Source of the DNA: CBDCCV01 sp965215025
GTDB taxonomy: Bacteria > Bacteroidota > Rhodothermia > Rhodothermales > Salinibacteraceae
Length of the DNA: 64,000 nucleotides
Assembly (NCBI GenBank): GCA_965215025.1
Contig: CBDCCV010000001.1
Span: 372,001 to 436,000, forward strand
Reading direction: 5' to 3'
The notes under the pieces were generated by a model. The model was not told the DNA's origin. It was given only the letters and a program-made list of their open reading frames with translations, and searched no databases. A program made the translations under genes and the position numbers. Below are positions 57,345 to 64,000 of the stretch, piece after piece (within the stretch, counting starts at the first letter, position 1; each line of letters begins with the position of its first letter).

Positions 57345-58979
57345 ATGCCGCACGACACCGACCTCGCCTGGTGGAAAACCGCCGTCATCTACCAGATCTA
57401 CCCCCGCTCGTTTAAAGACACCGACGGCGACGGCACGGGCGACCTCCCCGGCGTCATCGAAAAACTCGACCATCTCTCCGAGACGCTCGGCGTGGACGCC
57501 GTCTGGCTCTCGCCCTTCTACCCCTCGCCCATGAAGGACTTCGGCTACGACGTGGCTGATTACTGCGATGTCGATCCGCTCTTCGGCAGCTTAGGCGACT
57601 TCGACCGGCTCGTCGAAGAGGCGCACGCGCGCGGCCTCAAGCTTATCGTGGACTACGTGCCGAACCACTCCTCGGACCAGCACGCGTGGTTCAAAGAATC
57701 GCGCTCGTCGAAAGACAACCCGAAGCGCGACTGGTACGTCTGGCGCGACCCGAAAGCAGACGGCGCGCCGCCGAACAACTGGCTGAGCGTCTTCGGCGGG
57801 CCGGCGTGGACGTTTGATGAGAAGACGGGGCAGTACTACCTCCACTCTTTCCTCAAAGAGCAGCCCGACCTGAACTGGCGCAACGCGGAAGTCAAGGAGG
57901 CCATGTTCGACGTGCTGCGCTTCTGGCTCGACCGGGGCGTGGACGGTTTCCGCATCGACGTGGCGCACGCCATTATGAAAGACCCGGACCTGCGCGACAA
58001 CCCGCCGAACCCCGACCCGGAAAGCGCCTCGCACAAGTCGCACGGCGCCTACGACACGCAGCTCCACCTCTACGACAAGAGCCACGAAGACATCCACGGC
58101 GTCTACCAGGAGATGCGCCGGCTCATTGACGGCTACGACCCGCCGCGCCTGAGCCTCGGCGAGATGCACATCTACGACTGGGAAAAGTGGACGCGCTACT
58201 ACGGCGAGGCGCTCGACGAAATCCACATGCCCATCAACTTCGCCCTCTTGAAAGCGGATTGGACGGCCGCCTCGATCCGCGCCACGGTGGACGGCCTGGA
58301 AGCCGCCCTGCCTGAAGGCGCCTGGCCGAACTACAACTTGGGCAACCACGACGAGTCGCGCCTCGCCACGCGCTTAGGGGGAGCGGCACAGGCGCGGCAG
58401 GCGGCCGTGCTGCTTCTCACGCTGCGCGGCACGCCCGTCCTCTACTACGGCGACGAGCTTGGCCTGCCGGACGCGGAGGTGCCTCTGGACCGGCGGCAGG
58501 ACCCGTGGGGCTTCAACGTCGCGCAGCGCCTGAGCCGCGACCCCGCCCGCACGCCCATGCCCTGGGCCGACGGTGGGAGCGCCGGCTTCTCCACCGCGCC
58601 GCCCGAAAAGCTGTGGCTCCCCCTTGGCAAGGACCACCGCGCGCTGAGCGTGGAGCGGCAGATGGAGGACGACGGCTCCATGCTTGCGTTCTACCAGCGC
58701 CTCTTGAAGCTTCGAAAGGAGCGCCGCGCCCTCCACGCCGGGAGTTACCGCCCGCTCGGCGACGTGCCCGAAAGCTGCTTTGCTTACGTCCGTGAGCGCG
58801 ACGGGGAGCGCGCGGTGGTCATGTTCAACTTTTCGGAGGAGACGTGCGAAGCGGCGCTGCCGGACCAGGCGCGCGGGATGCGGCTCCTGCTTTCCACGCG
58901 GCCGAGCCGTGGAACCGCAGCCTCGGCGGGCAAAACGCTGCGGCTGCACGCGCACGAGGCCGTCGTGCTGGGCGAGTAA
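57345..58979 (+). CDS. GH13 alpha-glucosidase/oligo-glucosidase
   Basis: A 544-residue cytoplasmic-type enzyme without signal peptide. GH13 conserved regions are all present: VDYVPNHSS (region I), GFRIDVAHAI (II, nucleophile Asp), LSLGEMHIYD (III, acid/base Glu) and NLGNHDESRLATR (IV, Asp stabiliser). The start MPHDTDLAWWKTAVIYQIYP and the DTDGDGTGDL calcium-type loop fit the oligo-1,6-/alpha-glucosidase subfamilies. It probably hydrolyses imported oligosaccharides to glucose. Start ATG 57345; the upstream open frame overlaps a palindromic repeat. Confidence 0.93.
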   Translation: MPHDTDLAWWKTAVIYQIYPRSFKDTDGDGTGDLPGVIEKLDHLSETLGVDAVWLSPFYPSPMKDFGYDVADYCDVDPLFGSLGDFDRLVEEAHARGLKLIVDYVPNHSSDQHAWFKESRSSKDNPKRDWYVWRDPKADGAPPNNWLSVFGGPAWTFDEKTGQYYLHSFLKEQPDLNWRNAEVKEAMFDVLRFWLDRGVDGFRIDVAHAIMKDPDLRDNPPNPDPESASHKSHGAYDTQLHLYDKSHEDIHGVYQEMRRLIDGYDPPRLSLGEMHIYDWEKWTRYYGEALDEIHMPINFALLKADWTAASIRATVDGLEAALPEGAWPNYNLGNHDESRLATRLGGAAQARQAAVLLLTLRGTPVLYYGDELGLPDAEVPLDRRQDPWGFNVAQRLSRDPARTPMPWADGGSAGFSTAPPEKLWLPLGKDHRALSVERQMEDDGSMLAFYQRLLKLRKERRALHAGSYRPLGDVPESCFAYVRERDGERAVVMFNFSEETCEAALPDQARGMRLLLSTRPSRGTAASAGKTLRLHAHEAVVLGE

Positions 58980-59066
58980 GCGACGGCTCTCGGCTCCCGC
59001 CGCGCCCTCTCCCAGAGCCGGAAGGGCAGCGTCACCGGGGGTTCTCTATTTTTACCTAACATCATG

Positions 59067-59096
59067 TTGACATTGAGGAAACATAGAGCGTAGGAT
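59067..59096 (+). promoter_or_regulatory. Probable susC promoter
   Basis: TTGACA (59067-59072) and TAGGAT (59091-59096) are 18 bases apart. Transcription would begin near 59103, giving a leader of about 210 bases before susC that contains two operator-like palindromes. Confidence 0.5.
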
Positions 59097-59138
59097 AGAT
59101 GCGAACCGCCTCGATGCTTCTGAAGCCTCTCACCCACT

Positions 59139-59152
59139 TGAAAGCGGTTCCA
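59139..59152 (+). promoter_or_regulatory. LacI-type operator 1
   Basis: TGAAAGCGGTTCCA fits TGnAAnCGnTTnCA, the operator form used by LacI/CcpA-family regulators. It lies about 40 bases after the predicted transcription start. Confidence 0.6.
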
Positions 59153-59217
59153 GCCTACCCGCTTCCCTGGCGCTTCCTCTTCTTGCCTTAAGAGCGGCCC
59201 TTAGCTCTAGCCTTAAG

Positions 59218-59231
59218 TGTAAGCGCTTTCA
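59218..59231 (+). promoter_or_regulatory. LacI-type operator 2
   Basis: TGTAAGCGCTTTCA is an exact match to TGnAAnCGnTTnCA, 79 bases (centre to centre) from operator 1. The spacing would permit cooperative looping by a tetrameric repressor. Confidence 0.65.
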
Positions 59232-59312
59232 ACCCTCCTCCCGTGCGTAGTCGCTTGCAGGTAGGCACGCGCGGCCCTCGGAAGCAGTCACCACCAGCAC
59301 TCGCCCTACGCT

Positions 59313-62300
59313 ATGAAACTGGCAAAGCCACTCTCCTCCGCCGCCCTCGCGCTGACCTTCCTGCTCTTAGCGGGGCCAGCGCAGGCGCAGACCGGCAGCA
59401 TCCAAGGCACCGTGGTGGACTCGACCGACGGCGGCCCGCTCCCCGGCGTGAACGTCGTCATCGAGGGGACGCAGCAGGGCGCCTCCACGGGCGCCGACGG
59501 CACCTACGAGATCCTCGGCCTCGAGCCGGGCGCCTACACCGTGCGCGCCTCGTTCGTGGGCTACACGCCCAAGCTCGTCACCGACGTACAGGTGAGCACC
59601 GGCGAGGCCACGCAGGTGGACATCGCCCTCTCCTCCGGTGCCGTGCAGCTGGACGAGGTCGTGGCCGTGGGCTACGGCGTGCAACGGCGCGAGGACGTCA
59701 CCGGCTCGGTCTCCTCCGTGGATGTGGACGAGACGGACATCGGCCTGACCTCCTCGCCGCAGGAGCTGATCCAGGGCCGCGCCGCCGGCGTGACCGTCTT
59801 GAAGAACAACGGCGAGCCGGGCGGCGGCGTCACCGTGCGCATCCGCGGGGGCACCTCGATCAACGCCTCGAACGACCCGCTCTACGTCATCGACGGCGTG
59901 CCGATTGACGGCGGCGCCGTGACGCCGGGCGGGCAGGGCGTGGGCGGCACGGCCTCGGGCGCGCGCAACCCGCTCAGCCTCTTGAACCCGAACGACATCG
60001 AGACCATCGACATCCTCAAGGACGCCTCGGCCACGGCCATCTACGGCGCGCGCGGGGCCAACGGCGTCGTCCTGATCACCACGAAAGGCGGCGAGGCCGG
60101 CGCCGTGTCCATCGACTACAGCGGCTCGCTCTCCTCCTCCTCGCCCGCCAACACGCTCGACGTGCTCAGTGGCGAGGAGTACCGCAGCTTCGTCGAGGAA
60201 CAGATCGAGGCCGGCAACATCGGCGTCGATGACGACGGCAACGTCATCGACGAAGACGGCGACGGCACGCCGGACCGGCTCCAGAGCCTCGGCAGCGCCA
60301 ACACGGACTGGCAAGACGCCGTCCTGCGCACGTCCGTCTCGCAGCGGCACAGCTTGGCCTTTTCCGGCGGCTCGGACGCGACGCAGTACCGCGCCTCCTT
60401 GAGCTACGAGAACCAAGAGGGCGTGGTGATCTCCTCGGGGCAAGAGAAGATCACCGGCCGCGTCAACGCCGACCACACCACCTTCGACGGGCGCTTGAAC
60501 CTCAACCTCAACCTCACCACCTCGTACATCGAGGACGACTACATCCTCTTCAACGAGACGGGCGGGTTCGAGGGCGCGCTCTTTACCAACGTCTTCGCCT
60601 TCAACCCCACCAACCCGGTTGAGATCGACGGCGACTTCTTCGAGATCGGCGCCGGGGCGCAATCGGTGCGCAACCCTGTGGCCATCGCCCGCGAGATCGA
60701 GGACGAGGCGCGCACGACGCGCACCCTGGCGAACCTCTCGGCCGACGTGCAGATCTACGGCGGCTTGAGCGCGAAGGGCACCGTGGGCGTGGAGCGCGGC
60801 AGCGGCGTGCGTGACATCTACTTCCCGCGCTCAAACCCCATCGGCGCGCTCAATAACGGCGAGGCGTTCAAGCGCGAGAAGTCGCGCTCCTCGGCCCTTG
60901 GCGAACTCACGGCCAACTACAACGGCCTCGTAGCCGGCGACCACAGCATCAACGCCGTGGCCGGGTACTCCTACCAACTCTGGATCAACGACGAGTTCGG
61001 CGCCAACGCCCGCAACTTCATCAGCGACCTTACGCGCTACAACAACCTCGGCGGCAGCGGCGACCGCGACGTGCTCCCGTACTCGGGCAAGAGCGAGAAC
61101 CGCCTCATCTCGTTCTTCGGCCGCCTGAACTACGACTTCGACAACCGCTACCTCGCCTCGTTCTCCCTTAGGCGCGACGGTTCCTCACGCTTCGGCGCTA
61201 ACGACGAGTGGGGACTCTTCCCAGCCGCTTCGGTGGCCTGGCGCGTCTCGAACGAGAGCTTCTTCCCCTCCGCAGGCGCTTTTACCGACCTGAAGCTCCG
61301 CGGCGGTTACGGCGTGGTGGGAAGCCAGGACTTCTCCGGCACGAACTTCAACCCGAACTACCCCGACCTCGAACTCCTGGCGCCGGGCTTTACAGCGTAC
61401 TTCGGCGGCGACCAGGAATTCCAGGGCGTGGCGCCCATCCAGTTTGCCAACCCGGACATCACCTGGGAGGAGACGGCCACGTACAACGTCGGCCTCGACT
61501 ACGGCTTTTTGGGCGGGCGCCTGCGCGGCGCCATGGATTTCTACGTCAAAGACACGGAGAACCTGCTCCTGGAGGTGGACGTGCCGCAGCCGGCCGTCGT
61601 CCCGACGCAGCTCCAGAACATCGGCTCGGTGCGCAACACCGGCTTCGAGTTCTCGCTCGAGGCCTTGGCCGTGGACCGCGAGGACCTCACCGTCTCCGTG
61701 AACGCGAACTTCTCAACGAACAAGAACGAAGTGCTCGACATCGGCGAGAAGGAGAAGATCATCACGGGCCTGGTCAGTGGCGCGGGCCTCTCGGACACGA
61801 AATCGCAGATCATCAAGCCGGGCTTGGCCATCGGCACGTTCATCGGGCCGGAGTTCGTCGAGGTCAGCGATGGGAAGCAGGTCTTTAACAACTACATCGA
61901 CGAGGACGGCGACGGCCTCGGCGACGTCATCGATGAGAGCGAACCGACGACGACCTCGCCGGGGCAGGAGGACCGCCGCATCCTCGGCAACGCGCAGCCG
62001 GACTTCGAGTACGGCATCAACACGAGCGTGAGCTACCGCAGCTTTGACCTCGGCATCTTCCTGCGCGGCGTGCAGGGGCGCGACCTCCTCAACAACACGG
62101 CGCTGGAGTACACCTCGAAGTTCCTGGTGAACACGAACAAGAACTTCCTGGCCGACGCGCTCGAAGGCGTGGACGAGCAGATTGCCTTCGAGGAGTCCTC
62201 GCCGATCTACTCCTCGCGCTGGGTGCAGGACGCCTCGTTCCTGCGGCTCGAGTACGTCTCGCTCGGGTACGCGCTGAGCGGGGGCATCCTGCCTTCGCAG

Positions 62301-62474
62301 GTGAGCCGTGCGCGGATCTACGTGCGCGGGAACAACCTCTTCGTGCTCACGCCCTACGACGGGTACGACCCCGAGGTGAACACGGGCGCCACGGGCACCG
62401 GCTCCATCGGCATCGACTACCTCAACTACCCCAAGCCGCGCACCTTCACGGTCGGCGTGGACCTCGGCTTTTAG
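59313..62474 (+). CDS. SusC/RagA-type TonB-dependent outer-membrane transporter
   Basis: A 1053-residue outer-membrane beta-barrel. Signal peptide ends ...GPAQAQ; residues about 28-110 form the carboxypeptidase-regulatory-like domain (GSIQGTVVDSTDGGPLPGVN). The TonB box region follows (VVAVGYGVQRREDVTGSVSS), then the plug with VRIRGGTSINASNDPLYVID and ILKDASATAIYGARGANGVV, the SusC signature. The barrel ends ...TVGVDLGF with the terminal Phe needed for BAM assembly. It imports oligosaccharides together with the SusD lipoprotein encoded 77 bases downstream. Confidence 0.96.
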   Translation: MKLAKPLSSAALALTFLLLAGPAQAQTGSIQGTVVDSTDGGPLPGVNVVIEGTQQGASTGADGTYEILGLEPGAYTVRASFVGYTPKLVTDVQVSTGEATQVDIALSSGAVQLDEVVAVGYGVQRREDVTGSVSSVDVDETDIGLTSSPQELIQGRAAGVTVLKNNGEPGGGVTVRIRGGTSINASNDPLYVIDGVPIDGGAVTPGGQGVGGTASGARNPLSLLNPNDIETIDILKDASATAIYGARGANGVVLITTKGGEAGAVSIDYSGSLSSSSPANTLDVLSGEEYRSFVEEQIEAGNIGVDDDGNVIDEDGDGTPDRLQSLGSANTDWQDAVLRTSVSQRHSLAFSGGSDATQYRASLSYENQEGVVISSGQEKITGRVNADHTTFDGRLNLNLNLTTSYIEDDYILFNETGGFEGALFTNVFAFNPTNPVEIDGDFFEIGAGAQSVRNPVAIAREIEDEARTTRTLANLSADVQIYGGLSAKGTVGVERGSGVRDIYFPRSNPIGALNNGEAFKREKSRSSALGELTANYNGLVAGDHSINAVAGYSYQLWINDEFGANARNFISDLTRYNNLGGSGDRDVLPYSGKSENRLISFFGRLNYDFDNRYLASFSLRRDGSSRFGANDEWGLFPAASVAWRVSNESFFPSAGAFTDLKLRGGYGVVGSQDFSGTNFNPNYPDLELLAPGFTAYFGGDQEFQGVAPIQFANPDITWEETATYNVGLDYGFLGGRLRGAMDFYVKDTENLLLEVDVPQPAVVPTQLQNIGSVRNTGFEFSLEALAVDREDLTVSVNANFSTNKNEVLDIGEKEKIITGLVSGAGLSDTKSQIIKPGLAIGTFIGPEFVEVSDGKQVFNNYIDEDGDGLGDVIDESEPTTTSPGQEDRRILGNAQPDFEYGINTSVSYRSFDLGIFLRGVQGRDLLNNTALEYTSKFLVNTNKNFLADALEGVDEQIAFEESSPIYSSRWVQDASFLRLEYVSLGYALSGGILPSQVSRARIYVRGNNLFVLTPYDGYDPEVNTGATGTGSIGIDYLNYPKPRTFTVGVDLGF

Positions 62475-62551
62475 AGGGCCGAGGAGCTTAGAGCCACCCC
62501 GCAAAGCCTGACGCCCCCGCTCTCTCCCTCCCACCGAAGACGCCCCCCACC

Positions 62552-64000
62552 ATGCGTACACCCACCGACATGCCGGCGCGCTGGAAGTCCGTCCTCGTGG
62601 CGCTTCTCGTGGCCGCGCCCGTCCTCGTGGCGCTGCCCGGCTGCACCGACCTGGCCACCGAGCCGTTCAGCGAGTTCGAGACCGATCAGTTCTTCCAAAC
62701 CGAGGCGGAATACCTGGCAGCCATCGTGCCCGTCTACGCACAGCTGCGCAACATCCAGTACGCCTACCACGAGATCACGCAGATCTCCACGGATGAGACG
62801 ATCATCCCCACGCGCGGGACGGACTGGGACGACGGCGGGCAGTGGCGCCGCCTCCACGCGCACGAGTGGACCACGCAGGAGGGCTACATCGCCAACGCCT
62901 GGGGCGACGCCTACACCGGCATCGCCCGCGCCAACTTCGTGCTCGCGCGTCTGGAAAATCCCACCACGGAGCTGGAGTCCGCCCCGCAGTTCCGCGCTGA
63001 ATTGCGCACGCTGCGGGCCTTCTTCTACTACACGCTCATGGACCTCTACGGCAACGTCCCCATCGTGACCGCCCCGGTGACGGACCCGGACAACCCACCG
63101 GCGAACGCCACGCGCGAAGAGGTCTTCGAGTTCATCCGCACCGAACTCATGGAGTCCATCCCGGACCTCCCGCAGCCGGCGCCCCTCTTCGGGCGCGCCT
63201 CGCAGGGCTTCGCCCACGCCATCCTGGCGAACATGTACATCAACGCCGCCATCTTCACCGAGGGCGACCCCAACAGCTTCGCCCAAGGCAGCTACAACTC
63301 CTGCATGGACGTGACGCTGGACGGCGAGACGGCCTGCCAACTCGCCATCGACGAAGCCGACGCCATCTTGAACTCCGGCTCTTACGAGCTGGCCCCGAGC
63401 TACTTCGACAACTTCATCGTAGAGAGCCACACCTCGCCCGAGATCATCTTCGGGGTCGGGTACGCGGCCATCCAGAACGACGGCTGGGTCTGGCCCATGC
63501 GCACGTTGCACTACAACCTCATCAACCCCTCGCCCTGGAACGGCTGGGCCGTCCTGGCCGAGACGTATCAGTCCTTCGACGACGCCGACCCACGCAAGCA
63601 GGGGTTCCTTACCGGGCAGATGTACGAGGGGCCGGACTTCGGCTGCATCGGGAGCCAGTGCTTTAGCGACGAAAGCTTGGACATGGTGGAGAACCGCAGC
63701 GAGCAGCCGCTCACGTTCGACCTCGAGATCCCGTTCACGGGCGCGCAAGAGGGCGACGGCGTGCGGCTCCTGAAGTGGGAGATGGACTCCGACATCGTGG
63801 GCGGCCACATGGGGAACGACCTCACGCTCTTCCGCCTGGGCGAGATCTACCTCATCAAGGCCGAGGCGCTCTGGCAGCAGGGCAACGACGGCGAGGCGCT
63901 CGACCTCCTCAACGACTTGCGCGCGCGCGCCTCCGAGTCGGAGCTGGCCGGCGTGGGGGATGACGACGACCTTGAACTTGCGCCGCTCACAAGCTTGAGC
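62552..64000 (+). CDS. SusD/RagB family lipoprotein (partial, runs off window)
   Basis: The first 483 residues are present and no stop is reached. A signal peptide leads to LPGCTDLATEPFSEFE with the lipidated Cys. Next come the SusD N-terminal helix pattern (FFQTEAEYLAAIVPVYAQLR), the TPR-like region (AELRTLRAFFYYTLMDLYGN), LTLFRLGEIYLIKAEALWQQ and ALDLLNDLRARA, all typical. It is the lid of the SusC transporter and binds the glycan at the cell surface. The start at ATG 62552 is set by the signal peptide. Confidence 0.95.
   Translation, partial: MRTPTDMPARWKSVLVALLVAAPVLVALPGCTDLATEPFSEFETDQFFQTEAEYLAAIVPVYAQLRNIQYAYHEITQISTDETIIPTRGTDWDDGGQWRRLHAHEWTTQEGYIANAWGDAYTGIARANFVLARLENPTTELESAPQFRAELRTLRAFFYYTLMDLYGNVPIVTAPVTDPDNPPANATREEVFEFIRTELMESIPDLPQPAPLFGRASQGFAHAILANMYINAAIFTEGDPNSFAQGSYNSCMDVTLDGETACQLAIDEADAILNSGSYELAPSYFDNFIVESHTSPEIIFGVGYAAIQNDGWVWPMRTLHYNLINPSPWNGWAVLAETYQSFDDADPRKQGFLTGQMYEGPDFGCIGSQCFSDESLDMVENRSEQPLTFDLEIPFTGAQEGDGVRLLKWEMDSDIVGGHMGNDLTLFRLGEIYLIKAEALWQQGNDGEALDLLNDLRARASESELAGVGDDDDLELAPLTSLS

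Noticed and set aside
62471..63808. 445-codon minus-strand frame opposite susD
   Set aside because: The plus strand encodes SusD up to the window edge; the antisense frame is a shadow.
1..64000. CRISPR arrays, rRNA genes, prophage or integrative-element attachment sites
   Set aside because: No regularly spaced direct repeats, rRNA sequence, phage structural genes or tRNA-fragment duplications were seen.

Overview
The window looks like chromosomal DNA from a GC-rich member of the Bacteroidota/Rhodothermota line, probably Rhodothermales (Salinibacter/Rhodothermus-like). The clues are a SusC/SusD pair, a CcmF-type haem lyase, the order pheT - small coiled-coil gene - zapA - (6S-like RNA), lipoprotein signal peptides, mostly weak Shine-Dalgarno sequences, and very high G+C that produces long antisense ORFs. 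The genus is inference; no rRNA is present.

Region 1 (1-5126) holds housekeeping genes: the end fragment of L-2-hydroxyglutarate oxidase, a GH113-like lipoprotein, a SemiSWEET, endonuclease V, tRNA-Val(GAC) and thrS. Region 2 (5127-13650) is the ancestral thrS-infC-rpmI-rplT-pheS-pheT-zapA translation cluster. infC appears to start at AUC. A two-gene restriction-modification cassette (6738-8866) sits between rplT and pheS. A rod-like RNA of about 180 nt with a perfect closing stem lies after zapA where 6S RNA is expected. Region 3 (13751-19153) is a minus-strand operon of four exported proteins: two lipoproteins with fibronectin-III and beta-propeller domains sharing an N-terminal motif, a PEGA-domain protein, and a related secreted protein.

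Region 4 (19574-25442) has ccmF, a clan AA aspartic protease, a royal-jelly-type beta-propeller lipoprotein, an unknown protein and a YbbN/CnoX-like thioredoxin-TPR protein. Region 5 (25500-28978) is an arsenic locus: aqpS-arsC-arsR, translationally coupled behind a promoter overlapped by a palindromic operator, followed by an AhpD-like protein and the radical SAM enzyme ArsS. Region 6 (29044-34621) encodes the two halves of a probable heterodimeric ABC exporter, one with a degenerate nucleotide site, interleaved with RNase Z and two coiled-coil/TM small proteins, one of them frameshifted in a G5 run. Region 7 (35000-41173) has a PolX-like helix-hairpin-helix protein, a Nudix hydrolase, a large Ser/Thr kinase-TPR protein and a tandem TerB-like protein. 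Region 8 (41301-44337) is an AT-richer accessory island: a solitary DUF433 gene, an unrecognised 536-codon gene and a complete IS982-family element inserted at its 5' end.

Region 9 (44506-64000) begins with ahcY and then becomes a large carbohydrate-utilisation locus: two six-hairpin glycosidase-like exoproteins, a sugar ABC transporter (binding protein plus two permeases, no ATPase), another alpha/alpha-toroid exoprotein, a GH13 glucosidase, and susC/susD. Two LacI-type palindromes lie in the susC leader. Three families of short inverted repeats are scattered through intergenic gaps, including gaps inside the ribosomal and pheST operons.
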